Notes: generated from the letters alone by a model not told the origin. DNA of 64,000 bases from Lepus europaeus (GCF_033115175.1 NC_084830.1:117702709-117766708), one strand, 5' to 3'; positions 22,090 to 33,770 are shown, counted from the first letter of the stretch. Program-made: numbers and translations.

Positions 22090-23555
22090 ATTTTTTTTTG
22101 TAACTTTTATTTAATAAATATAAATTTCCAAAGTACAGCTTATGGATTACAATGGCCCCCCCCCCCCATAACTTCCATCCCACCCACAACACTCCCCTCT
22201 CTGTTCCCTCTTCCATTCCATTCATGTCAAGATTCATTTTCAATTATCTTTATATACAGAAGATCAATTTAGTATAAATTAAGTAAAGATTTCAAGAGTT
22301 TGCACCCACACACAGAAACACAAAGTGAAAAATACTGTTTGAGTACTAGTTATAGCATTAAATCACGATGTACAGTACATTAAGGATAGATATCCTACAT
22401 GGGGAGTAAGTGCACAGTGACTCCTGTTGTTGACTTAACAATTTGACACTCTTGTTTATGGTGTCAGTAATCACCCTAGGCTCTTGTCATGAGTTGCCAA
22501 GGCTATGGAAGCCTTTTGAGTTCGCCGACTCTGATCTTATTTAGACAAGGTCATAGTCAAAGTGGAAGTTCTTTCCTCCCTTCAGAGAAAGGTACCTCCT
22601 TCTTTGATGACCTGTTCTTTCCACTGGGATCTCACACACATCTTTCATTTAGGTAATTTCATTTTTTTTTTTTTTTTTGCCAGTGTGTCTTGGCTTTCCA
22701 TGCCTGAAATACTCTCATGGGCTTTTCAGCTGGATCCAAATGCCTTAAGGGCTGATTCTGAGGCTCTAGTGCTGTTTAGGACATCTGCCATTCTATGAGT
22801 CTGCTGTGTGTCCTGCTTCCCATGTTGGATCGTTCTCTCCCTTTTTTTTTTAATTTTTTTTTATTTTTTTTATTTTTGACAGGCAGAGTGGACAGTGAGA
22901 GAGAGACAGACAGAAAGGTCTTCCTTTTGCCGTTGGTTCACCCTCCAGTGGCCGCCGCGGTAGCGCGCTGCGGCCGGCGCACCGCGCTGATCCGATGGCA
23001 GGAGCCAGGTGCTTATCCTGGTCTCCCATGGGGTGCAGGGCCCAAGCTCTTGGGCCATCCTCCACTGCACTCCCTGGCCACAGCAGAGAGCTGGCCTGGA
23101 AGAGGGGCAACCGGGATAGGATTGGTGCCCCGACCGGGACTAGAACCCGGTGTGCCGGCGCCGCAAGGCGGAGGATTAGCCTAGTGAGCCGCGGCGCCAG
23201 CGTTCTCTCCCTTTTTAATTCTATCAGTTAGTATTTTCAGACACTAGTCTTGTTTATGTGATCCCTTTGTTTCTTAGACCTATCATTATGATCAATTGTG
23301 AACAGAAATTGATCACTTGGACTAGTGAGATGGCATTGGTACATGCCCCCTTGATGGGATTGAATTGGAATCCCCTGACACGTTTCTAACTCAACCTTTG
23401 GGGCAAGTCTGATTGAGCATGTCCCAAATTGTACATATCCTCCCTCTCTTATTTCCACTCATATTTAACAGAGATAACTTTTCAGTTAAAATTTAAACAC
23501 TTAAGAATAATTATGTGTTAATTACATAATTCAACCAATAGTATTAAGTAAAACA
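22090..23555 (-). mobile_element. rabbit-type L1 3' UTR, antisense, interrupted by a SINE
   Basis: It runs T-run, ATTTAATAAATATAAATTTCC, a C-run (22157-22167), TTCATTTTCAATTATCTTTATA, CTACATGGGGAGTAAGTGC, AGAGAAAGGTACCTCC, TGCCATTCTATGAGTCTG. After the SINE it continues with GATGGCATTGGTACATGCC and TGTCCCAAATTGTACATATCC. It is better preserved than the copy at 9991 and therefore younger. Confidence 0.92.
22847..23200 (-). mobile_element. young C-SINE within the L1 3' UTR, 16-bp TSD
   Basis: Close to consensus, with B-box antisense GGGACTAGAACCC at 23137-23149 and head GCGGCGCCAG. The TSD CGTTCTCTCCCTTTTT at 22831-22846 and 23201-23216 is perfect, so it is among the most recent insertions. 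Confidence 0.95.
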
Positions 23556-24049
23556 AAAAAATACATCAATAAAATTTCGATTTTCCAAAATGATTAGCAT
23601 AGCTGTTATTATTTGTTTTTGTATTGTGCAACCCAGGTTTAAATAACTTTTAAAACAGAATCACTGAACTTGCAAAATATACTTTATGATTTTTCATGCA
23701 TGTGTGTTTTATTCTTACTAGGACACTAGAGGTGGTGCATCAAAGAAATTTTGCTTCTTGATAGGTACTCATTCTATCAACACTATGTTCATCTGACTGA
23801 TGAATAAGGAAAGTCCAAAAGGAAAATACGCCATGAGTTGGCCCATCTTTGCATTTCCTTCTAGAATGTCATCATTGTCAGCATAAGTTGTTCCCTAATA
23901 TAGGAGTATACACAGTATATACAGTATACACAGTAAAGAAGGGAAAATAGAGTTCTCTTGTCATCTGTATTTCTTAGAATGTCACTGACCTCTTTCTACA
24001 ATGAAGTAAGTTCTGCTACAAATGGAAAGTGTGGCTTTAGGGCCTTCAG
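23556..24049. other. unique sequence; short ACAGTAT repeats at 23905-23935
   Basis: TATACACAGTATATACAGTATACACAG is a small tandem array of 9-10 bp units. Nothing else is recognised. Confidence 0.5.
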
Positions 24050-24196
24050 TTATTTTTTTTTTTAATTTTTAAATTAACAACTGTATGTATTTGTGGGTTA
24101 CAGTGTGATACTTCAGTGTATGTAATGTGTACTGATCAAAACAGGGTAATCAATATTTTTCTTTTGATATTTCTTTATAATTGGAATCCTGGGTCT

Positions 24197-24537
24197 CTTT
24201 TTTTTTGACAGGCAGAGTGGACAGTGAGAGAGAGAGAGACAGAGAGAAAGGTCTTCCTTTGCCGTTGGTTCACCCTCCAATGGCTGCCACGGCTGGCGCG
24301 CTGCGGCCGGTGCACCGTGCTGATCCGAAGGCAGGAGCCAGGTGCTTTTTCCTGGTCTCCCATGGGGTGCAGGGCCCAAGCACTTGAGCCATCCTCCCCT
24401 GCACTCCTGGGCCAAAGCAGAGAGCTGGACTGGAAGAGGGGCAACCGGGACAGAATCAGGCGCCCCGACTGGGACTAGAACCCGGTGTGCCGGCGCCACA
24501 AGGTGGAGGATTAGCCTGTTGAGCCCCGGTGCCGGCC
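24197..24537 (-). mobile_element. young C-SINE, 9-bp TSD
   Basis: Near-consensus from GACAGGCAGAGTGG to GGTGCCGGCC. TSD CCTGGGTCT at 24188-24196 and 24538-24546. Confidence 0.94.
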
Positions 24538-24579
24538 CCTGGGTCTTCTTTGTTTGTCTGTTTTAAAAAGATTTTATTT

Positions 24580-24935
24580 TTTTAATTATTTTTAACGATT
24601 TATTTATTTATTTGAAAGTCAGTGTTATACAGAGAGAGGAGAGGTAGAGACAGAGAGAGAGGTCTTCCCTCTGCTGGTTCACTCCCCAGATGGCTGCAAC
24701 AGCAGGAGCTGCACTGATCCGAAGCCAGGAGCCAGGAGCCAGGAGCCAGGAGTTTCTTCTGGGTCTCCAACACAGGTGCAGAGACCCAAGGACTTGGGCT
24801 GTCTTGTACTGCTTTCCCAGGCCATAGCAGAGAGCTGGATGAGAAGAGGAGCAGTTGGGACTAGAACCAGCGCCCATATCGGATGTCAGCGCTTCCGGCC
24901 AGGGCATTAACCCACTGAGCCACAGTGCTGGCTCC
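24580..24935 (-). mobile_element. C-SINE inserted in the tail of the next SINE
   Basis: Older subfamily body (TCTGCTGGTTCACTCCCCAG). A 7-bp unit GGAGCCA is repeated four times at 24725-24752. The duplication AAAAGATTTTATTT at 24566-24579 and 24936-24949 is the A-tail region of the neighbouring SINE, so this one is nested within it. Confidence 0.88.
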
Positions 24936-24949
24936 AAAAGATTTTATTT

Positions 24950-25261
24950 ATTTATTTGAGAGGCAGAGTTACAGACAGAGAGAGGGAGAGGCAGAGAGAA
25001 AGGTCTTCCATCCTCTGGTTCACTCCTGCAATAGCTCCAATGGCTGGAGCTGGACCCTTCCAAAGCCACGAGCCAGAAGTCTCCTCTGGATCTCTCATGT
25101 TGGTGCAGTAGCCCAAGCACTGAGGACACCTTCATTGCTTTCTCAGTCCATAATCAGAGAGCTGGATTGGAAGAGGAGCAGCGGGGACAAGGACGAGCTC
25201 CCAAATAGGATACTGGTGCCGCAGGTGGAGGTCTAGCCTACTACACTACAGTGCCAGACCC
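24950..25261 (-). mobile_element. older C-SINE hosting the previous one
   Basis: Antisense body with GAGAGGCAGAGTTACAGACAG, TCCATCCTCTGGTTCACTCC and head CAGTGCCAGACC. Its own tail begins at 24565 on the other side of the nested copy. TSD TGTTTGTCTGTTTT at 24551-24564 and TGTTTTTCTGTTTT at 25262-25275, one mismatch. Confidence 0.88.
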
Positions 25262-25660
25262 TGTTTTTCTGTTTTTTCATTCAGTATATACTAGATTCTT
25301 TAAACTGTAGTTTCACCAATATACTGTGTAACACTAGAACTTATTCCTTTGCTCTAATTTGATGTCCACTATCCAAAAACTCTCTTTCCCCCTCAAACCT
25401 CCCAGCCTCCAGCAATCAGCAATCACTATTCTGTGTTAAGATTGAGGTTGAGGTATTTTTTTTTTTTTAGGGCTCACACGTATGAGGGAGAACATGCGGT
25501 ATTTATTTTCCTGAATTTGACTTATTTCACTTAAGGTTACTTCCTCCATTTCCATGTATTTTGCTGCAAATGAGTTGGGACAGTTGCGTATTCTGTCATA
25601 TGCATTCTCAAAATTCAAAAGAATGTCCAGCCTGTGAATAATTGGAAATATTTTTAGCAA

Positions 25661-26239
25661 AATGCCTCTTTATTTTTTGATTTACTTTATTGGAAATTAA
25701 TTTCTTTTTGGAAAAAAGAACCAAATATGTCAACAGCTATTTGTAGAACGCATGTCACCTAGTACTTGTGAATAATAGTAAATAAAAAAATCTAGTGATT
25801 GTTTATGAACAGAGTTTATTGTATCCTTTATATGAGACTTCAAAGGAAATTATCTTCAGTATGTGGCTGTTGGTGCCTGTTGGTGTGGAATGTTGATTCT
25901 GTGCACAAGTCTCAGCACAGGACTGTGTGTATGATTCCTTTCTTGTTTTTGTCCAAGTAGTTGAGGCTAGATAATGTGGTCTTCTTATTTGTATTGGTGA
26001 TAATAATACAAAGAATAATAAAAGAAACATAGTTCATGCTTGGTAAATATTTACTAATTGCTGAATGAGTCATGATTTTTTTCCTTAGGTTTTACACAGA
26101 AGGGTTTTATTTTTCAAAGGTAAGAAGCAGTGAGCATATAACAGCTGGCTCTGTTACTTAGACATTTTAAAAAACTGTATCATGCTGTCATTCTGAGCAG
26201 TTTGCCTGCGTGCCCTCTGTCCCTTGCTCATTTTGCAAC
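25661..26239. other. unique sequence, nothing recognised
   Basis: AT-rich sequence with no SINE, L1 or exon-like content that I can support. Confidence 0.5.
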
Positions 26240-26410
26240 AATGCAGGGCCCAGAGACTTGGGCCATCCTCCACTGCCTTCCCAGGCCACAGCAGAGAGCT
26301 GGACTGGAAGAGGAGCAACCAGGACAGAACCGGCGCCCCAACCAGGACTAGAACCCGGGATGCCGGTGCCTCCGGCGAAGGATTAGTCTAGTGAGCTACG
26401 GTGCTGGCCC
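26240..26410 (-). mobile_element. C-SINE head fragment without tail
   Basis: It contains only the head half of the SINE, from TGCAGGGCCCAGAGACTTGGG to GTGCTGGCCC. The CT tail and A-run are missing and no TSD is visible. It therefore did not arrive as a normal tail-primed insertion, or its other half was deleted. Confidence 0.85.
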
Positions 26411-26577
26411 AGTGATATTGTCATTTGATTAGAAAGAATCGTGGCCCACCAAGAAGGTTGTATCAAATCATGATGGGCCATGGAGCACACTTGGGAATAA
26501 CTACCTGATAAAGCAACAATTTATTAGTATGTTAAACAAAAAGCACATTTTTGAGGCCCTTTGGATTGGCATCCTTT

Positions 26578-26901
26578 TTTTACATGTAATTTAAGATTTA
26601 TTTATTTATTGTAAATTCAGAGTTAGAGAGAAAGAGAGGTGTCTTCCATCTGCTGGTTCACTCCCCAGATGGCTGCAACAACTGGAGATGTGCCGATCCA
26701 AAGCCAAGAGCTTGGTGCTTCCTCTGGGTCTCCCACATGGGTGCAAGGGCCCAAGGACCTGGGCCATCTTCTACTGCTTTCCCATGCTATAGCAGAGAGC
26801 TGGATCCGGAGTGGAGCAGCCCGGACTTGAACCGGTGCCCATATGGGATGCTGGCACTGCAGGCGGCAGCTTTACCTGCTATACCACAGCACAGACTCCC
26901 A
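26578..26901 (-). mobile_element. C-SINE, 14-bp TSD
   Basis: Body of the TCTGCTGGTTCACTCCCCAG type. TSD GATTGGCATCCTTT at 26564-26577 and 26902-26915 is perfect although the body is moderately diverged. Confidence 0.93.
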
Positions 26902-27096
26902 GATTGGCATCCTTTGACCCTCCCTTATTTTTGGAGAGTCTTTTATCACTAAAAGTAACTTAAGCAGTCACTCTCATATGGAACCGCTGGTATACATGTT
27001 GATATATGTAGCCTACAGTCTATTCCCAAAATGCAATAAGGACTAAATGGGTCTACAGCTCTGAAAATAAAAGTAGATTAAAAAATTGAGCTGTGA

Positions 27097-27375
27097 GTAG
27101 GAATTTGGTACAGCAATTAAGATGCCATTTGTCATACCCATCTCTCATAATTGTCTGAGTTGAGTTCCAGCTCCATGTCTGATTCTGGCTTCCCCATAAT
27201 GTTTACTATATGTGGCAGTAGGTGGTAGCCCAGGTACTAGGGTCTCCTGTACATGAAGGAGACATGGATCAAGTTCTGGACTACTGGCTTCGGCTTGGCC
27301 CAGCCCCAGCTGTTTTGGGCATTTTGTGGGTTGAACCAGCAAATAGAAACTTTCTGTTGATCTCTTTCTCTAATT
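27097..27375 (+). mobile_element. old C-SINE, CSINE3-like
   Basis: Head AGTAGGAATTTGGTACAGC, middle CAGTAGGTGGTAGCCCAGG, CTTCGGCTTGGCCCAGCCCC, and a degraded tail TTTCTCTAATTAAAAAA. Confidence 0.8.
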
Positions 27376-27669
27376 AAAAAATATTGAGAAACAAAAGATT
27401 GAGTTGTGACAGAATATTCTTAGTCACCATTTAAAATATTTATATTATAATTCAATTTAGATTTCAATTTACTAAGTTGAATTTACTTTCTACCTTCTGT
27501 TTTCTTTTCCTTTAGTTATCTCTTCACATATCCAAGGTGGTGTATGTATATTGGAATCAATTTAAATTTAAGAACAGATATTGCTGAAATAGTCTGCAGC
27601 AGAATGGCAAAGTAGGGTTCATAAAATAAAATATTATGTCAGAGAGGTGATTAGTATCAGTAACTAAGA

Positions 27670-27915
27670 TGTGATGAACATTTACTATATACTAAATGCT
27701 TGGAAATCTATCTATCTAGATATAGATATGTATGCACATGTATTTGTCAGTTAATTCATACAAGAATTCTATGATATTATTATTTCCCTTTTACTAATGA
27801 AAACTTGAGGCCCATGGATATTAAATTGCTTAGAGTAAAATAGCTAGTCATTATGGAGTCTGAAATTCAATTACATGTTCTGTGTGCTTTGACACAGAGT
27901 TCATTCTCTAACCAC
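27670..27915 (-). mobile_element. MIR, antisense
   Basis: GATGAACATTTACTATATAC, TTAATTCATACAAGAATTC, TATTATTTCCCTTTTACTAATG and AAACTTGAGGCCC follow the antisense MIR in order. A TATC microsatellite at 27708-27728 has grown inside it. Confidence 0.7.
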
Positions 27916-28760
27916 AACATGTTTGGCAGTCTTAGAAAATTTAAATTTTCTAGCTGTATTAACAAATGTAATTAATTGATTGGTCAGTTCTCCGGATAAG
28001 CGATTGAAGCTTCCTTTATTTGCATTCATTTAGTGCTTTGCAAAATCTTTACGTATTCTCTTTGTCTATCTCACTCTCCTTCTGTCTATATAGCTTTGTT
28101 ATCTATACACACACTCATATAAGTGTATTTTTATCTTATTTTATTGTGCTGGAAGTTTCTGTTTGCCTAGTTTTCATGGTTGAAAAGACCAGGGAATAAT
28201 TGCTTTCTAAGATATCCCTAGAATGAATGGAATAAATGGATACTCTTCAGGCCTGTCTCTTTTCTCTTAACTATAAATTTGTTGAAAAGTGACAGCATTA
28301 CTTTATTAATAAAAATTTGGTGGTAATTGGGACAGGGACTAGGCAGTGTTAAAATGAAAAATATCTTTTGATATGCAAATGTTTCCTTCCTTTGGAAAAT
28401 TAATCACATATATTTGGTTTCAGGGGAGTATTGAAATGACTTAAGGCAGTAGATTTCAAGAGACTTAAAAGCCTTCAGCCTCAGTTCTAAAAGCATAATA
28501 TTAAACAGCTTTCTAGGGCCTCTGTTAGCTTTTGCTTTTGCTACTTCATTTTGCAGATTTGAAAACTGACTCACAGAAAACCGATTTGTGAAAGACCATG
28601 ATTAATAAGTAGATGAGCGAGGTTTGAACTGACATCTGCTAGTTTCTTGTCTAGGGAAAATTCCTTTGTAAAATGCAGTAGCACACTTGTGTATCCATAC
28701 ATGATTCTACAAAATAGCATGGGAGTTGAATTGAATTATGGTGACTTATTCTAAATACTA
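27916..28760. other. mostly unique; MIR fragment near 28550-28660 (antisense)
   Basis: TTTTGCAGATTTGAAAACTGAC and GCGAGGTTTGAACTGACATC fit an antisense MIR core. The rest is not recognised. Confidence 0.45.
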
Positions 28761-28869
28761 ATGCAGTATTTTTCTACATTCAGAATTTCCCCTAACTTGG
28801 TAGTACTCTACCCTTATTTTGTTAGAATATTTGGAGATTTAGTTTTTTGCTTTTCTATTACTTATGTGC

Positions 28870-29440
28870 TGGGAAATGCTGCAAGAGTAGTGACTCCAAT
28901 TGCTTGGATATGTGTCTCACCCCAAGATGTGGCAGATTGTTCTTTTTGCTTATTATTTTGAAATGGTACAGTTCCCATGTTATAGCTCCTTGTGTTGCAG
29001 CTCAGTGTTTACCAGCTTCCCTCTCCCATTGGGTCACAAATTCTCCTCTCTTCCTAGTTCTTTGAGAGGTGTTGCAGCCTTCTGTGTTGTAGCTTCTCTT
29101 CTCTGCCAGGTTCTTTATCTCACATCCATGAAGAATGAGGCATGTGGACAAGGAAGAGTGAGCAAAGTGAAGGAAGTTAATTGAAAGCCTCAGGGAAGCT
29201 CCTGGCAGCTTGGAAGTCTTCCCCAAAAAGAATTGCTGGCCAGGACTGCCTACTTAGGGTTTTTATGTGTTTCTAAAGGAGAAAATTTATCTTTGGTCAA
29301 CTTATATGCTAATGAGGTATACACCATGAACCAATTAGGAAGTTGGCAGAACCTGAATGTGATTGATTTGGCCAGGAGTGATAATAGGCAAAATGACACA
29401 TGTTTAGTTAAGTAGATGCCCCTATTAATAAAATAACTTA
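28870..29440 (+). mobile_element. possible LTR-like element (unclassified)
   Basis: This block has a base composition unlike its neighbours. It contains two TTGTGTTGCAG/CTGTGTTGTAG-like phrases, TTCTTTATCTCACATCC, AAGAGTGAGCAAAGTGAAGG, and a late AATAAA at 29427-29432. The arrangement is reminiscent of a retroviral LTR. I cannot identify TG/CA ends or a TSD, so the call is tentative. Confidence 0.25.
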
Positions 29441-29529
29441 TTTGATATTTCAAAAAGAAGTATCAAGACAGTAATTATGACAAAATCAAGGACTTTACTG
29501 AGTTTCCTTACTCATATTTTCTCCTTTTG

Positions 29530-29632
29530 TCTTCTTCCCTTCCTCCCCTTTCCCCTTCCTTCTTTCTTTCCTTCTTTGCTCTCTCTTTCTTTCTTTTATG
29601 CATGTATGTATGCATGTATGTATGTATCGATC
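29530..29632. repeat. (CTTT)n-rich tract and (ATGT)n microsatellite
   Basis: Pyrimidine-rich CTTTC units to 29596, then ATGCATGTATGTATGCATGT units at 29599-29628. Confidence 0.9.
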
Positions 29633-29756
29633 ATCTTGAACTTTTTAAATGATGAGAATGTAAAGATGCACTGGATATAAGTTCAGCCAGCTAATCAATA
29701 GGGGAACCAGGATTTAAGGATTCAAGGTCAGGGAGTCTCATTCTGATACCTGGTTT

Positions 29757-30091
29757 TTTTTTTTAATATTTTATTAATTTTATTTGAGAGGTAGATTTAC
29801 AGACAGTGAGAGAGAGAGAGACAGAGAGAGAGGTCTTCCTTCCGTTGGTTCACCCTCCAGATGGCCGCAATGGCCGGAGCTGCGCTGATCCGAAGCCAGG
29901 AGCCAGGGGCTTTTTCCCAGTCTCCCACGTGGATGCAGGGGCCAAGGACTTGGGCCATCTTCTACTGCTATCCCAGGCCACAGCAGAGAGCTGGATTGGA
30001 AGAGGAACAGCCGGGACTAGAACCGGCACTCTTATGGGATGCCGGCACTACAGGGGGAGGATTCACCTATTGCGCCATGGCACCGGCCCCC
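29757..30091 (-). mobile_element. C-SINE, about 11-bp TSD
   Basis: Well preserved, with CTTCCTTCCGTTGGTTCACC and head CATGGCACCGGCCCC. TSD ATACCTGGTTT at 29746-29756 and ATACCTGGGTTT at 30092-30103 (one inserted G). Confidence 0.92.
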
Positions 30092-30104
30092 ATACCTGGG
30101 TTTA

Positions 30105-32310
30105 ATCACTAAGATAACTGTGTTGTCATTGAAGGGAATTCTACTTAATAGGATTTTTTATTAATTAGCATTCTCTTTCATATCTTCTCTTTCACTCATC
30201 TTGTTCCTGAAAAATATGCTTTACATATTGTCATCCAATTCTAAGAGGAAAAGAATAAAAGTTGTCTTATATTTTATACCAGTTGCTTCAAGCTATGGAG
30301 CAAACAATAAAATCTTAGGCTCTAAGAGGAAATAAAGATCCTAAAATAAGGAATCTTCACTTTTAGGGTAAAAGGGAACCAAGAAAACATAAATGAGAAT
30401 AAGGCTGTGCAGTTTTCAGGTTATATGTGGTGGAAACCAGTCAGTTACAGAGAAGAAACTGGGAGGGGACTGCAGTTACTATGAAAATACAACAAGCATT
30501 GAGTGAGCAGGAAACACCCGTGGGATATAATCCCAGCTATCATTATGCCTTCTGGAAAATTACTCAGACTCTGAGTATGTTGTGCAGTTGTGGACTATAG
30601 ATTTGGATTAGGTAGTTGGAAAGATTTCTTCCTGCTGTGAAATGCAGATTTTGTGGTATGTGAAGCATTGCGATAATATGGAGTTTACTCTTGCTGCCAT
30701 CAGCGGCTGACATTTTCCTTCCGTCTTTGAGGTTTTCAAAGTTTAATAAGTTTCAAATTTATGGTCAAATGATGCAATTTTGAGGTAATTTATGTAAGCA
30801 CAGATTTTTCACATTTCTAACTATATTTCAGTCATTTTTAAACATTTCTGAATCTGTTGCTTTTATTTTTAGTCCCAGCAGAATACTCTACCAAGTTATT
30901 TAAAGAGAAAGATTTTATAGATAATTGCTAAATTTGCAAGTTTATATGATGCATATCAGCCTTAGACCGAAGAAAACTAATTAGAATCTAAAGTTGGAAA
31001 AATAGCTGTGTCTGCTCAATATCTGATTGTTTTGAAGTTCAAAGCTGTACTTTTATTTAAATGAAACTACTTTTGTGTTTTTCTTCATTTTAGCTTTAAA
31101 ATTGATAGGCTAGAAATCCTAACCATTTTAACCAACTCCTATTGAAATGATTAATTCTAGTTCTAACTTATTGTCATCTAGATTGAATTAATATGGTAGG
31201 AGAAATGGATCTTTTTTTGTCTGATTACTTTTAATTGGTTCCAGTTTATTAAGCAAACATTGCTTTAATGAAGTTTCTGAGTTTATTATGGGATGAGGTC
31301 GTGTGCTCCAGTTCTAGTATTAACTTATCACCTTAGGGCATTGTTGCTTTATACTGATATAACTCTTTGTTTTCAGAAATGGATAATATGAATTTACTCT
31401 TATCTGCCAATTCTTATTTTGATTAGGGGCTGTGCAGAGTATTGTACAAAGAACAATTTACCACCAGATCTATTCAGCAAGAAAAGGTATTGTGTTAGAC
31501 AAACATCACAGGGGATGAATATGAAACAGGAGAATATGAAACAAAGTTTGTTGGAAGAAGGATAGCTGCAAGAATTAACTAGCAGCAGTTAGTTACCATT
31601 AGTGGTGTCAAATATTGGAAAATGCAAACCCTGGAGTTAGAGGAAACTTGGCTCCAGAATCAATTGAGTGACCAGCTCATACCACATACCACATATTTTA
31701 TAAGACAAGACATCTAATCTCCCTGAATCTGTTTCCGGACAACAAGGAGTTGACCATGGTGATTTTGCCAGCTCAGATATTCCATGATCCCGTTTTTTTC
31801 AATTGTTGTGAAAATGGACCATAGTCCATTCAGTTCTTGATAATTCATTTCAAGCTTATCTTTTTTAATGTTTTGGTAAGAAAAATAAGACAGAGTCTTC
31901 CTAGGAGTCAAGAGAGGGAGCAAGTCAGAGAGGCAGGCTAACTCTTTAACAACACCAATTCTGTCCACTTTAGGGAGATCTGATTGATTTGTCTTGTAGC
32001 TCTTGGCTGGAATCTTGTTTTTTTTTTTTTTTTTTTTTTTTTTTTCCAGAAGTTTTGCTTCATGGAGTTTGCTGAACAGTTTTTTCTTCCCTATAGTGTT
32101 CTTACATACATATCAAGAAGAGGTATGAGTCTTTCCCATGTATGACTTTTTGGGCAACACTTTATTCAGGGGCTGCTATTTTTCTTTTAAATATAAATAT
32201 AAAAAGATTTGATTTTCTTTTCTGCATTCTTTGAAAGTACTGTTACTTCTCCTGGTGTTTATTTATCTTGAATAAACTTTTGTAGAGTGATCTTATATAA
32301 AAATTGTAGA
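30105..32310. other. mostly unique; MIR scraps near 30500-30600 and 31621-31737
   Basis: CTGGAGTTAGAGGAAACTTGG and ATCTAATCTCCCTGAATCTG suggest a sense MIR at 31621-31737. The other is weaker. A T28 run interrupts at 32018-32045. No exon-like frame. Confidence 0.4.
32018..32045. repeat. T28 mononucleotide run
   Basis: It is the longest pure T-run in the window and is not attached to a recognisable SINE or L1. It may be the A-tail of an unidentified minus-strand retrocopy, but no polyadenylation signal is visible next to it. Confidence 0.95.
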
Positions 32311-32723
32311 TACTACATGGAGTTGCCACAAACCTCCTACCTAGTTTCCTCTAATATGTTATATTAATATGGTAACATTCATCGCAATTAATGAGCCACT
32401 ACTAACACATTATTACCAAATCAAGTCTATATTTTACTCAGATTTTCTTAGTTTTTAAATAGTATTATTTTTCTGTTCCAGGACCCCATCTAGGTTGCAA
32501 AATCACATTTAGTTTTCATGTCTTCTTAGGCTTCTTTAGGCTGTGAGACTTTCTTAGACTTTTCTTGTTTTTGATGATTTTTACGCTTTTAAGGGTCCCT
32601 CTTAATGCCTTTTAGAATGTTCTTTAGTTGTGATTCATATTGTAATTGTCTTTTGATTAAACTTGTGTGTATTTGGGTAGAAGATCCCAGAAGCAAAGTT
32701 CCATTGTCATCATGTCATATCAA

Positions 32724-32776
32724 AATATATATTATTGTTGAAATATTATTGTTGAAAATATATATTATTGTTGAAA
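32724..32776. repeat. three-copy minisatellite, unit TATTATTGTTGAAA
   Basis: Three copies spaced 15-21 bp, separated by ATATA, inside the L1ME fragment. Confidence 0.85.
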
Positions 32777-32997
32777 TTAACCTTGATTATCTGGCTGAAG
32801 TAATGTATTATCAGATTTCTCTACTATAAAGTTATGAGGTTATTCTTATTCTCACCACTTTTTATAATTTATTTATTTTGCAAGTAAGTCAATATGTGTA
32901 TTCTATACCTTTGAGACAGAAAATTGTGTTTGACCTTATGGAAAGTGGGTATCTTCCTAAATCATTTATGTATTTAACCATATTTGCTTCATAGGTA

Positions 32998-33001
<4 letters not shown>

Positions 33002-33048
<47 letters not shown>

Positions 33049-33052
33049 AATA
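33002..33052. repeat. (TA)n(CA)n compound microsatellite
   Basis: About 16 AT units followed by about seven AC units and further AT. Confidence 0.95.
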
Positions 33053-33284
33053 TATACTCTTTCTGAGGTTCTTTTATAACATTCTGCATTCCATATTGGA
33101 ATGCTTTATAGCATGTGGATTGCCATTTAGTGTATTCAAATACTCTGTTTCAATTCTTCAAGTTACTTTAAAGTTCTTTTTTCCTTTCTGTTTTTCCTTG
33201 AGATGAAAATGCAGTATATGGTAAGTCTGCAGGTTTCCACAGACTGTATCTGCTATCACATCATATCATGTATTGCATTATGCT

Positions 33285-33425
33285 TATCTGTTTATATATC
33301 TATCTTATTCCCTATGGAACTATAAACTCTTCTTGAGTCAAAATTAAATTGTCTCCTCTCTAGTGCCTAATATGATGCCTGTAATATAATAAGTGCTAAT
33401 TAAATGTTTGGATCAGTGAACCTTT
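33285..33425 (+). mobile_element. L2 3' terminus
   Basis: TAGTGCCTAATATGATGCCTG then TAATAAGTGCTAATTAAATGTTTGG matches the L2 end in order. Confidence 0.6.
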
Positions 33426-33540
33426 GAGTCTTAGGTAAACACACTGACTTTCTCATCAGATGCTAGTCTACATGTTTGGGTTGCCTTCAGACCAAGAGTT
33501 AAGCTGCTTTTTAGGTATTCACATGTGTCTTTGACCTGTT

Positions 33541-33770
33541 ACATAGTGTCATGTTCAAGAGCAGTTTTTAAAATCAGAATGCCCAGTAGTGAATCCTGGC
33601 TCCCACAGTCACACATTTGTGTGACCTTGGAAAGAGAACTTAATTTATCCCTCAGCCTCCTCCTCTGTAAAATGTGAGTAATAATAAAATCAAGTTTGTT
33701 GCATAACCATGGGTTGAGTGAGAATATATTCGCAAAAGCATTTGGCATAAGGCCCAGTGCATACTGTTTT
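33541..33770 (+). mobile_element. MIR, sense
   Basis: TAGTGAATCCTGGCTCCCAC, TTGTGTGACCTTGGAAAG, CCTCTGTAAAATGTGAGTAATAA and GGCCCAGTGCATAC give the full MIR order. Confidence 0.75.

Larger units (their letters stand above)
24050..25660 (-). mobile_element. L1M 3' UTR and ORF2 end, antisense, holding three SINEs
   Basis: The pieces at 24050-24187, 24547-24564 and 25276-25660 join into one antisense L1M. The joined landmarks are GGTTACAGTGTGATACTTCAG, TTCAGTATATACTAGATTC, CTGTGTAACACTAGAACTTATTCC and GACTTATTTCACTTAAGGTTAC. SINEs occupy the gaps at 24197, 24580 and 24565-25261. Confidence 0.8.
32320..33080 (-). mobile_element. L1ME-type fragment, antisense
   Basis: TTTCTGTTCCAGGACCCCATC, TTTCATGTCTTCTTAGGCTTC, CTTGTTTTTGATGATTTTTACG and GATTATCTGGCTGAAGTAATG follow an ancient L1ME 3' UTR in antisense order. 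Two local repeat expansions have grown in it. Confidence 0.65.
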
